The position numbers were made by a program, and so were the translations under genes. From the NCBI RefSeq assembly GCF_040581485.1, contig NC_090135.1, forward strand, positions 11,029,001-11,093,000: DNA of 64,000 bases, in the 5' to 3' direction. This stretch comes from Linepithema humile (lineage: Eukaryota > Arthropoda > Insecta > Hymenoptera > Formicidae). Shown here piece after piece: positions 54,195-64,000 of this stretch. The notes under the pieces are model-generated. The model was not told where the DNA came from. It did no database searches and saw only the letters and a program-made list of their open reading frames with translations. Each line of letters starts with the position of its first letter. The stretch's first letter is position 1.

Positions 54195-56068
54195 GCGATG
54201 ATTCACGCCAAAGGATATTGCACGTAATATGAGATACTGCAGTCGCATTGGACCGAAACGCGATATTTTCTGCACGATGTCGATAGTGGGGCAAAAGAAA
54301 TGCCTTGTTTAGTTCAACGACAATTCACGCGGAAGAATACCACGCGAGAGGTGTGGTGCTGCAGTCGAATTGGTCAAAGACGCGACATTTTCTAAACAAC
54401 GCTAATAGTGGGGCAAAGGAATGCCTTGTTTAGATCAACGACGATTCACGCGGAAGAATACTGCGCGAGAGGTGTGGTACTGCAATCGAATTGGTCAAAG
54501 ACGCGACATTTTCTAGACAACGTCGATAGTGGGGCAAAAGAAATGCCTTGTTTAGTTCAACGACAATTCACGCGGAAGAATACCACGCGAGAGGTGTGGT
54601 GCTGCAGTCGAATTGGTTCAAGACGCGATATTTTCTGCACGATGTCGATAGTGGGGCAAAAGAAATGCGTTGTTTATGTCAACGACGATTCACGCGAAAG
54701 AATGCTGCGCGAGAGGTGTGGTACTGCTACCGAATTGGTCAAAGACGCGACATTTTCTAAACAACGCTAATAGTGGGGCAAAGGAATGCCTTGTTTAGAT
54801 CAACGACGATTCACGCGGAAGAATACTGCGCGAGAGGTGTGGTACTGCAATCGAATTGGTCAAAGACGCGACATTTTCTAGACAACGTCGATAGTGGGGC
54901 AAAGAAATGCCTTGTTTAGATCGACGACGATTCACGCGGAAGAATACTGCGCGAGAGGTGTGGTGCTGCAGTCGAATTGGTTCAAGACGCGATATTTTCT
55001 GCACGATGTCGATAGTGGGGCAAAAGAAATGCGTTGTTTATGTCAACGACGATTCACGCGAAAGAATGCTGCGCGAGAGGTGTGGTACTGCTACCGAATT
55101 GGTCAAAGACGCGACATTTTCTAAACAACGCTAATAGTGGGGCAAAGGAATGCCTTGTTTAGATCAACGACGATTCACGCGGAAGAATACTGCGCGAGAG
55201 GTGTGGTACTGCAATCGAATTGGTCAAAGACGCGACATTTTCTAGACAACGTCGATAGTGGGGCAAAGAAATGCCTTGTTTAGATCGACGACGATTCACG
55301 CGGAAGAATACTGCGCGAGAGGTGTGGTGCTGCAGTCGAATTGGTTCAAGACGCGATATTTTCTGCACGATGTCGATAGTGGGGCAAAAGAAATGCGTTG
55401 TTTATGTCAACGACGATTCACGCGAAAGAATGCTGCGCGAGAGGTGTGGTACTGCTATCGAATTGGTCAAAGACGCGACATTTTCTAAACAACGCTAATA
55501 GTGGGGCAAAGGAATGCCTTGTTTAGATCAACGACGATTCACGCGGAAGAATACTGCGCGAGAGGTGTGGTACTGCAATCGAATTGGTCAAAGACGCGAC
55601 ATTTTCTAGACAACGTCGATAGTGGGGCAAAGAAATGCCTTGTTTAGATTGACGACGATTCACGCGGAAGAATACTGCGCGAGAGGTGTGGTGCTGCAGT
55701 CGAATTGGTTCAAGACGCGATATTTTCTGCACGATGTCGATAGTGGGGCAAAAGAAATGCGTTGTTTATGTCAACGACGATTCACGCGAAAGAATGCTGC
55801 GCGAGAGGTGTGGTACTGCTACCGAATTGGTCAAAGACGCGACATTTTCTAAACAACGCTAATAGTGGGGCAAAGGAATGCCTTGTTTAGATCAACGACG
55901 ATTCACGCGGAAGAATACTGCGCGAGAGGTGTGGTACTGCAATCGAATTGGTCAAAGACGCGACATTTTCTAGACAACGTCGATAGTGGGGCAAAGAAAT
56001 GCCTTGTTTAGATCGACGACGATTCACGCGGAAGAATACTGCGCGAGAGGTGTGGTATTACAATCGGA
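54195..56068 (+). repeat. Satellite array: about 121-bp monomers in trimeric 364-bp higher-order units
   Basis: Monomers share ATAGTGGGGCAAA, ATTCACGCG.AAGAAT, GCGCGAGAGGTGTGGT and TCGAATTGGT. The landmark ATAGTGGGG recurs at steps of 122, 121 and 122 bp. Three monomer types differ by diagnostic bases (CTGCACGATGTCGATAG, CTAAACAACGCTAATAG, CTAGACAACGTCGATAG) and recur in a fixed order, giving a 364-bp period. From 54651 onward the units are nearly identical (single differences such as 55458 and 55649). The left-most unit is more variable, a degenerate monomer lies at about 54195-54285, and the array stops abruptly near 56066. Open frames up to 120 codons in it are by-products; 364 is not a multiple of three and the frame drifts. 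Confidence 0.93.
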
Positions 56069-57800
56069 ATGGTTATTTTCTTCATTAGTGAGATAGAAGG
56101 TGGTTATTTAGGTTTAGAAATGAAAGAATAATGAAAGAATAATAAAAGGATTTGAAAGAGAGAATCACTACTTTCTTATATGTATCTTTTTATTGTTATC
56201 TTTTTTTAGAAGTATTTTTAATAGATAAAATATACTGTATTGACATAAACTATATTATTACTTATATAAATTAGGAATTAAATATAAATTATAAAAATTT
56301 GATGACTTAAAAATTAATTTTTCAAAAAGAGTTTAATTGCATTATATTAATAGAACATTAATAATAAATTCAGAGTCAATTTTTTTAAAGATGTAGCATG
56401 GTATTAAAAAAATTGTAGTCTACATTTTTGTACAAAGATATTATTTTATTTGTGTGATAAATTTTCTTTATTTTTATATGAGCAATTTTGTTAATTCTAT
56501 TTGTATCGTGATTTTCACCATATTATGTATGTATATTTTTATAAATAAAATAATTCTGAGATTAATTACAACATAAATCGAGGTAGCTCAATAATTTATG
56601 AGAATTAAATTAATTTATATGTTTTCTGCGATACAGAAAGTCAGATTTACATTTTTCTGCAGTGTCTGTAGTTAAATTTGTTAGTCTGCAGCGATGCTGT
56701 GCATCTTTTAATAACTTAATTCCCGTCCTTGCCAACAAAACGGAGTTTCTCTCGGTCTACCTGAGAAAAATGAGCCGACATCTTTCCATTTTTCTCTGAG
56801 TTCCTCGCGGGGCAATTCGTATATCTCTTCCTGGGAACTGTCGAAAGTTTTGCGATTGCGACTTTCGTCCAAACCTACTATTTTCATCCAAGTTTTGCAC
56901 AATGACGACCGGCGCCGTTCCTTTTCTCGGTCGTGTTCTGCACAATTGCGAGGATGCGTGGAATTCTCTTTAGCGCGTTCACGAAGCAGTGAAAAGTGGA
57001 ATTCAATATAAGAGATCGAAGTTACAGGATTGTATTGGAAGTTCGTTGTATTGTTCAAAACACGCTCTACGAGCTTATAGTTATTGCATAAAAAATGTAT
57101 GGAAAATAGACAAATTTGAGCAGGAATTTTTGATTAATTTGAAAAAAATATATTTTTTCTCCAGTAAAAAGTAAAATTTCTTTAATAATATGTAAATAAA
57201 AAAAATTATTTGCAAATTAAAATGTTATATATTTTTTCCGACTACAAATACAGATAAAATCAAGATTAAATAATGATTTTTGGTGTGAAAAATTTATGAC
57301 TTTTATTATTACATTAATAATTTTAAACTAAGTTAAAGAATTTTTTTTTGGCGATTTATCTTTGGCAAAATGCCAAAATATCAAGATTTTAATTATATGC
57401 AAATAAACAAAAAGTTAAATGTTTTGGAATTAAGATTTTCGAGATATTTTCTGATTAAAATTGAATATTAGATTGAAATAGACACAAGCCGAGATATGAT
57501 TTTACTAATAATTTTAGAATTTAATTAAAATAAAGAAGGAAAGCTTTTAAGAAATTAGGATTTTATTTTTTCTCATAGCCAATTCAGGGATTAAAGTAAG
57601 AATTGGACGGACTTTCAGTACTATTAGTAAATGTGCCATGAGAATGTGCCGTAGATCGTATCGTACCATCGGCGACGCATTGTCCGCATGCCTTTAACTA
57701 CGACTTTAGCTACGACGTCTAACTACGTAACGTGCAATAATCTATTCCGCTAGGCGTGTATTTTTGAGTTTACGTTGTCATGACGACCACCGGTAAATCG
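56069..57800. other. AT-rich intergenic DNA with one GC-richer patch
   Basis: No supported gene. A minus-strand frame of 116 codons (56708-57058) covers a GC-richer patch; its C-terminal half (EEIYELPREELREKWKDVG) looks more protein-like than most frames here, but I recognise no family and see no splice or promoter context. Confidence 0.45.
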
Positions 57801-57810
57801 CGCGCGCATA

Positions 57811-57865
57811 CGATAACGACGATGACGACGGTGACGACGACGACGACGTCGACGTCAACGACGGC
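57811..57865 (+). repeat. ACG/GAC trinucleotide repeat
   Basis: An imperfect GAC/ACG run of about 55 bp in a CpG-rich island. It contains the palindrome GACGTCGACGTC. Confidence 0.85.
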
Positions 57866-57960
57866 GAGAAGAGGCGGTCGTTAGAGGCGCACGATATCAC
57901 GATATCGTTTACAGAGCTGTCCAGTGGCCTATTTCATGAACTCTATGGGCCACCAACTGA

Positions 57961-57997
57961 CGATTAAGCGATTAAGCGATTAAGCTGAGGATTAAGC
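57961..57997 (+). repeat. Tandem CGATTAAG octamers
   Basis: Three perfect 8-bp units (57961-57984) are followed by a fourth related GGATTAAGC (57989-57997). The GATTA core matches K50 homeodomain sites of the Otd/Bicoid type, so this could be a homotypic binding cluster. That is inference from the core only. Confidence 0.6.
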
Positions 57998-57999
57998 AC

Positions 58000-59270
58000 A
58001 TCAATGCACTGTAACGATTGTTTGTCAAAAAAAAAGAAAAAAATTGACACACACATAATGTGATAAGTCGGACGTATTATACATATGCAAGGTGTTTCTT
58101 TTATCGCGAGTCCTGAATGTCGCATGCGTTTTTAATGGCGCGAATATAAGAGAGAAATTATTCTTTTCGAAAGGACGAGTCTTATCTTGATAAGAACTTT
58201 TTTCGCAAAGCCGCAATGTTCGGAATTTCAAAGGCATTGAAGATATACCGCGATAAAATTGTGCAAGCCTTTTTTTCTTGAATAAATAAATTTCTCTCGT
58301 TATTTTGCGTATTAAAGTAAGGCGAAATGTAAATACTTTACGAGCTACTCTATTCTGACATATTGACTTCTGACACTGAAATAAAATATGAAATGTCATA
58401 AAGTATTCAGTTTCCATTATCTTACCTTAATTCTTGTATACGCGGAATAACGAATTCAGGAACGGAATGCGAATTCTGTTTTTCGCATCAATAGTAATTT
58501 GCAGCATGCAGTGTACAATTGCATTTTTTTGTCAAGTAGAATCCTACAAATGATTCTTTTTGCACGAATCGATTTTTTTGAGCTGTGAATAAATTATTAT
58601 AAGAAGAAAGATTAATAGCTATGAGAATGCAATTTCTATGATAATAAAAGACTCACGGTCAAGTACAATGTCTTTTTTACGAACGTGTACAAAGTATTAA
58701 GTTAAGATAATGGAAAACTGGATACTTGCGATATTTCTCATTATGATAAGGGGAAAACTTTTTATCACGTTAAAATGAAAATGTGAGGAAACTTCGCATT
58801 TTTCACACGAATAAATTTACGGTATGGCGTCTTACATATGTAAAAGTACGAAATAACAATTTGTGTCTCGTGGAAGGAAATTGTCACCATTGTGTCGACG
58901 AGTTTGTCGGATTCTATCTGCCGGTGCAAAGTTTTGTAAAATAGAAACACGTGAAAATTGAAAAAAATGTTTCGTAAGCAGCATATTTCATAAGCATCAA
59001 CGTGAGCGATGTGTATCATAAGCTCTACATCTTTCTTATAAAATTCACGGCAGTGTCCCTGATATTTGTTGCTTGTGATTGTGAAATTGGCATTTATTAT
59101 ATGATTTTTATTTATTTTATTATTTATCAGTAAAAACATTTTAATTAAGAGAACTTTTTGAAACACGCATGAGGACGATTTTAATTTATCAAAAATCCGA
59201 AGAGAGTTTTGATTAAAAATGTAATATAAAAAAATTGAGCATTCAAACGTAATCGTAAACATGCATTATC
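58000..59270. other. AT-rich DNA, no supported gene
   Basis: Two long minus-strand frames (130 codons at 58025-58417 and 165 codons at 58765-59262) are rich in Ile, Phe, Lys and Asn, as expected from AT-rich non-coding DNA, and show no domain. They are not called as genes. Confidence 0.45.
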
Positions 59271-59276
59271 ATCGTA

Positions 59277-59455
59277 TGAACGTGACGTCATGCGATCTAT
59301 TTAGAAGATCATAGAACAATGACAAAGATATTTAACGTGAGCAAGTATCGTTCTGCGTTTCGCGCGTTTTTCTTCGCTCGAAGTGAATTCCGCACGCAAC
59401 AAATCTCGGAATTATCGAATCAAGAGGAGGACAATTGGCGTGGAATATTATTTTA
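59277..59455 (+). promoter_or_regulatory. Promoter-like duplicated segment, copy 1
   Basis: It begins with a perfect CRE, TGACGTCA (59283-59290), then GCGATCTATTT. After a gap it carries GTATCGTTCTGCGTTTCGCGC (59345-59365), AGTGAATTCCGC.CGCAA, ATTATCGAA and GTGGAATATTATTT. The same blocks in the same order recur about 640-660 bp downstream. It is probably a duplicated promoter or first-exon region; no splice donor like that of copy 2 is seen. Confidence 0.55.
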
Positions 59456-59911
59456 GTTTATATAATCGCAACTACGTCTTCCGACATTCGCGTCGATTCT
59501 TTACATCGCAGCCGTGATTCTTTATTCGAAACCGCGCGCGTCGGCTCTTTTCTCAAATTTCTTTAATCATATTTCTTATATCATATTTCGCTAGTGATCA
59601 AAGTGTTGGGAGGTATTTCGGACGATCGTCGCGCGTTATTTATTTGTTAGATATTTCATTTCATGTTTCTCACGATTTCTTCACGTAAATCGTCGGTTTC
59701 TAGGAAATTCGCCTTCCAGGAAACATCACGGTCATTGAAGCGTAAAGTAAACAAAATTCCACCGGTCTAGCGCGTTTATAAATAAGATAAACATAACAGC
59801 TAGGCCCATAATAACACAATTTGATTGGTGGATCTAAACTCTAACGTTAGGGAGTTATAGGAAATTTTTGTCCAAGAGGATATAATAATTGTATTTTGTG
59901 AACGCGGCCGT

Positions 59912-60283
59912 CGATCGTGACGTCACGAGAGATCTATTTCGCAGTCGCGCTTAGTTCAGTTGATAGTTCGTAGGGCGACGGTGAGAGTGTCGGACGTTAG
60001 CGAGTATCGTCCTGCGTTTCGCGCTTTTTTTTGTTCAAAGTGAGTTCCGCGTGCAATAAATACCTGTATTATCGAAATTAGACCGCGAGTGATCGTCGTG
60101 GAGTATTATTTGGTGCGCACGATCGCGATTATGTGAGTTTTTCGGCGTTTGAAAAGCCAATCGTTTTTGCTCCGTCATGTCGGACATTGTATGTTTCGTT
60201 AGCATCGGTATGAAATTGTCTACGTCTTTCAAACTTTTTAATCGCGCGAAGTTAATAGTGGCGACGAGCAATTGTCGCGGAAA
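59912..60283 (+). promoter_or_regulatory. Promoter-like duplicated segment, copy 2, with putative non-coding first exon
   Basis: A perfect CRE (59918-59925) is followed by an arthropod initiator-like TTCAGTT (59955-59961; candidate start near 59958) and a DPE-like GGACG at 59992. The block homologous to copy 1 spans about 60000-60112. Strong donors follow at 60133 (GTGAGT) and 60284 (GTAAGT), so a non-coding first exon could end at 60132 or 60283. The downstream candidate coding exon starts at 60616. Confidence 0.5.
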
Positions 60284-60615
60284 GTAAGTGAGTTACTTTA
60301 TATAGTCGCGGTCTGCGAATTTAACCTTACTTTTCGGTATTCGTAAAGTGAATGTGTGTTAATCGCGATTCGTGTCGTTCGAAATCGCGTTATCATTGAC
60401 TCCGTCTGTCAAAGTATCGAATTGTCGGTTGACGCAATAAAGCAAAAGACGATAAATTAACTCTTTGAATAATATTTATGTTCAGTATTTTTTAATCCGG
60501 AATGCTATTCTGTCGAATATATATTGAAAGTGCGCGTTCGGGAGTGTCTAATTTTATCGCATCGTAAATAATAATAAATACAATGTAAATTTAGTGTTTG
60601 GAATAATAACAAGTG

Positions 60616-61169
60616 ATGGATTATATCGCTGAAAAGTTGATAGGTGAGTAAGTTTTAGAGTTATATTACGGATTACATCAGTGGATATTTTTTCATATAA
60701 GCTAGGTTAGGTTAATTTGATCATAGAGAATGATCAATTTCAGAAAGTAGCCAATAGCATTTATAATTATCTATTTATTTCTATCTTTTAATATCAATTA
60801 TAACATTCGCATTAATTGTGAGCACCGCTAAACAAGTTATTTTCTTTTTTATCACAATTTCGTTCAATATTCAATAACACTCAAGTGTACAAACGGCGTA
60901 TCGTTAAATCAGATTTTTATAAAAATTGTTTCTTTCTAATTATACGTATAACTAAATAGATTTGGTATATAATTTTTATTCACAATTGCCGCTGTGAAAT
61001 TTTTAATTGCTTTGCAAATTACTTAATTTTTTATGCACATTTAATTACAGCAATTTTTTTTTTTTTTACAGATTTCTACCAAATGGTTTCACCAGATTTC
61101 TCAGCTGCAGTGTTGACCAGATTCTTCAGCTGCGATGCTGTCCAGACTCTTCGGCTGTGCTCTACAACG
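60616..61169 (+). CDS. Candidate N-terminus of an unrecognised gene, two exons (partial)
   Basis: ATG at 60616 opens a 28-nt exon (to 60643) with a consensus donor, G|GTGAGTAAG. The next exon begins at 61072 after a long T tract ending ACAG and runs to 61169, again before GTGAGT. The join completes a GAT codon and gives 42 codons without a stop: MDYIAEKLIDFYQ, then SPDFSAAVLTRFFSCDAVQ and RLCSTT. Splice signals and frame agree. I do not recognise the protein. The second exon is built largely of a 25-bp sequence repeated nearly three times, so it may instead be part of a non-coding leader. It lies 0.3 kb downstream of the putative promoter and should continue into exons beyond the window. Confidence 0.42.
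61091..61160 (+). repeat. Three tandem 25-bp units inside the candidate exon
   Basis: Units start at 61091, 61116 and 61141 and share (A/T)CCAGA.T.TTC(A/G)GCTG. The first two carry the E-box CAGCTG at 61102 and 61127; the third has CGGCTG. The period is not a multiple of three, so each unit is read in a different frame. Confidence 0.8.
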
Positions 61170-62470
61170 GTGAGTCTTTATATGCAATACAATGATTTGT
61201 TTCGAAGAAGTGGAGAGGCAAAATTGTTGTTTAGAGGAGATTATCCCGCGGCAGACGAGTTAATCCGTTTGCAGAAGGACGAGCGAAGCACGCGATAAAG
61301 CGAATATTTGCGGCTGATTCCATCTTTCGAGGTCCGAGAAATTCCGTCGGGAAATCTTCCGTTACGCCACGGCATCGTGGGTCTCGTCGGAGGTATTATT
61401 TATGGCGTACTTCGTAATCGCATTCGGCGTGTGCACGCGGGTTTATGTAGTGGCCTCGCATGCGCTCGTAATTACTCAGTCGTATATTAATTTTGCGGAA
61501 TTACATCGGCGTCGGTGAAACGAAAGTGCGCGCTCATTACAAAAACGCTGATAAAATGTAATTATTTCGAAACGATTGCGGTAATTTTGCGATATCAAAT
61601 TATCTTGAGCTTTTAAAGCGTTTACGCAGAAATTACTTTAGTCAACTGTGAATAAGTAATTAACAATTCAGCATAATGCAGCATTGGCGGACAACGATGA
61701 TGCTGTTAATTCCTACGGAATCGAGAAAAATATATTGCGTTCTATTTTTGAGAAATTGATTATTGGAAATGAGATCTGGAATTGTGAGGCGCGTACACAC
61801 CGGAATCGATTTCCTCTTTTCCGACCGTGTACTACGCCCTGGCTATTTGTTGAAATCGATATGGCAATAATGCTTCCGATCGATCCGCACGAGGAACGTA
61901 GGGAATAATATTGTTGCAGACTCCGGTGCTTAAATTAAGGATGGCAATCGTTAGATTAATCATGAGGCAAAGTGACTACGGAGGCGGCTCGGAACGAGGA
62001 TCGATATTCTCGTGTGCGATATTCTTGTTGCGTCTATTTTTTCTCACCAATAAGCTCACGCGGTGAAATCCGCGTTAATCAGGTTGATCAATCACTAGAT
62101 CGGAACGCATTTCTTTCGGCGACTTTAATAACAATTGAAACCTTAATTTGCGCTGAAAGTTTTATTTTTTTTCACAAAGGACTTCTCGATGAATAATACG
62201 GTGCGATGTTTTTTAATAATAGTTTTCTTGCTTTTATTTTCCTGCGATATTTTTATAGCTTCACTTAATAACTTGTTAAACTTTGAACGGTTAGAATTAT
62301 GGCTTCTTGAAAACTCGGAAAAGTGCGGTGTTTTCGATTCCGAGAGTGATGCGGAGACAGTATCGTAAATTCCAAGATACAATTATTCCGATTCATATAT
62401 TCTTATCAGGCATCTATTTTTATTTCGCCTCCGCCTTGGAGCGAACCCATAGTTCGCGTAAAAATCGAAT
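61170..62470. other. Probable intron or intergenic DNA
   Basis: This is mixed-composition sequence following the donor at 61170. Frames of about 60-75 codons exist, but no exon is convincing. Confidence 0.4.
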
Positions 62471-62479
62471 AGTGTGCAC

Positions 62480-63233
62480 GCTAGAGAGTCAATAATCGAT
62501 ACATCGTGGAGCGGTGCTCCGAAAAGCCGGTGACCGCGGCGCGCGGATTGGAAATTGCAGCGCGCGCGGTGCATCAACCCCCCGCGTAAACCCCCGCGCG
62601 CCCACGCCACACGTGACCCCAATGGCGCCACAGGCGGGTGCGACGGCCCTGATACCGCACATCGCGGCGCGGAGCGTCGCGACGCGGCTCGACGGAGCGT
62701 GCCGAGGCCGGCCGACGGCGCACGAGGGCGTAGCGACGGGCAACCACGTTTCTACCCTCGTTTCCAGTCCGTCGTGGTGTGTCTCGTCGGTCGCCGGCTC
62801 GTCCGACAACCCACGCGCGCTGCTCTGTTTTCTCTCCCTCTCTCTCTATCTCTCTCTGTCTCTCCTTCTTTCTTCTCCCGCCCCGTTTTCCCCCCGACCC
62901 CCGCTCACGTACATTTCTCATTTTTTTTAACGCGAGTTACCGGCGAGTTTTGCGGCGGGTCGGTCTTGGCGCTGACCACGTCGCGCGCGTCGTGTGCATT
63001 CGCGGCCGTGGGAGTGGAGGAGTGTTTTCAACCCCCGCGTGAGAATTATGTTGCCGCGTGACTCGCCGCCTCGTGCATCGTTGTGTGCGCTTTGAAAAAA
63101 ATTTGGGGCCGGGGGGGAGGGTGAGGACGGTGATACGACCGGCGGAAGAAGGGTAGGGCGGCGATGCAACGCGGCGCAGGGATGAACGTGCTGGCTGCGT
63201 GCTGCCGTTGCTTCGGCGCGAGGGGACGTTAAG
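62480..63233 (+). promoter_or_regulatory. CpG-rich promoter block with candidate first exon
   Basis: This is the most CpG-dense part of the window, with an E-box CACGTG in CCACACGTGACC (about 62608-62619), a CT-rich stretch (62830-62880) and G-rich tracts. It ends at a strong donor, TTAAG|GTAAGAAGG (63234). A short frame just before it (ATG 63164 or 63182, reading MNVLAACCRCFGARG) meets TAA at 63230-63232, directly at that donor. It is therefore either an upstream ORF in a leader exon, or coding if the GTTAAG donor at 63228 is used. The gene it belongs to is not identifiable. Confidence 0.45.
63105..63121 (+). other. G-quadruplex-type motif in the CpG-rich block
   Basis: GGGG, a seven-G run and a three-G run in 17 bp allow four short G tracts with 1-2 base loops. 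It would lie in the leader of the candidate first exon. Confidence 0.5.
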
Positions 63234-63239
63234 GTAAGA

Positions 63240-64000
63240 AGGGTTCAACGAACCACGGATCCGCGCTGCCACGCGCGACTTTCATTCCTCCCCCCCCCCC
63301 CCTCCCGCCATCTCACACCCATCCTCTTGCTCTCTTCGAGTGCACTTTGAAAGAAGGAAGAACGTGCTGTTTACGAAGTTCCAGAGAACTTGCGAATTGT
63401 CTTGAACTTCAATCCTTACAGCAGCCGCTTCTGTGCGGTGATATTTCAGAACGTGTCGGAGAACTCGATGCACAATTCGTGCTTCGGTTTAAATAATCCT
63501 CTGACTTTTTCCTTGTTGTGCATGTAAAAAATTTTGTTCGTAAAGACATGAAAAAGCAATATAATGTCGATGCATTGAACTTCTCAATCTTACAGAATAG
63601 TTATTCACGCAACTTATCTTTTCAGTTCCTTTGTGATTCTCTATGTGATCAGTTTTTTTATTTATCATATTCGATCGTATATTTCGATCGTTTGTCACGA
63701 TCGAAAACAATATAATTGATCTTTCTGATAAATGTTGATGCTTTTCAAAATTTCTCATTAACGTTATTTTGTCGTATCAGGAATAATAGCATTTGTTACT
63801 AAAATGAAAACTAAAGCTATTGAATAATAAATTAAATTAATTAATAACTAACGAATAATTATAACAATTAAGAGTTAAATATATAGTGCTTGAAAATTTT
63901 ATTGTTCTTAGATTTATAGTTCAAAAATTTTCCAGCGATTACAATTGAAAATCATTCTGTTTTACGAATACACGTCTATTCGCTGAAAAGTTTTATTATC
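63240..64000. other. Probable start of an intron, AT-rich to the window end
   Basis: A homopolymer C run (about 63291-63302) is followed by AT-rich DNA with no supported exon. It probably belongs to the intron following the donor at 63234. Confidence 0.4.

Noticed and set aside
54408..55852. Repeated 69-120 codon frames on both strands
   Set aside because: They lie entirely inside the satellite array; the 364-bp period is not a multiple of three and frames drift from unit to unit.
54195..56068. Possible CRISPR-like array
   Set aside because: Repeats are contiguous 121-bp monomers without spacers, in a eukaryotic sequence; satellite DNA explains it.
58765..59262. 165-codon minus-strand frame
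   Set aside because: Composition (Ile, Phe, Asn, Lys) is that of translated AT-rich DNA and no domain is visible; a genuine gene cannot be excluded without transcripts.

Overview
The window looks like nuclear DNA from an insect, probably a hymenopteran and perhaps an ant. The reasons are an AT-rich background with CpG-dense GC patches, short AT-rich introns with GT..AG ends, abundant short simple repeats, no bacterial-type gene packing, and an insect-type otoferlin-class ferlin gene. The species assignment is inference; no rRNA, tRNA or telomeric repeat was seen that would settle it.

Layout. 1-31 kb is a long stretch with almost no recognisable genes: AT-rich DNA broken by GC/CpG-rich patches (about 6.3-7.2, 9.55-10.25, 14.6-16.7, 17.3-18.05, 19.7-21.1, 21.75-23.75 and 28.8-29.3 kb). 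It holds one recognisable gene remnant, a two-exon OXA1L (mitochondrial insertase) fragment at 5916-6285 that still carries its intron, plus several tandem and dispersed repeats. 31.2-47 kb is the one complete-looking gene, a plus-strand otoferlin/misfire-type ferlin. I reconstructed 27 exons that join in one open frame of about 1,721 codons, from the C2B domain to the C-terminal membrane anchor. The N-terminal C2A domain was not found. 47-54 kb is AT-rich and empty. 54.2-56.07 kb is a satellite array of about 121-bp monomers organised as trimeric 364-bp higher-order units. 56-59.2 kb is mostly empty apart from short repeats.

59.27-63.3 kb looks like the 5' end of one or two further plus-strand genes. 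A promoter-like segment with a perfect CRE (TGACGTCA) is present twice about 650 bp apart. A candidate start exon (60616-60643) splices in frame to a second exon (61072-61169). A CpG-rich block at 62.5-63.23 kb ends at a strong splice donor. The downstream exons would lie beyond the window.

The ferlin is expected to be a tail-anchored multi-C2 protein acting in Ca2+-dependent membrane fusion or membrane remodelling. Only its C2E and C2F domains keep a near-complete set of acidic Ca2+ ligands. Nothing in the window suggests the other loci act with it.
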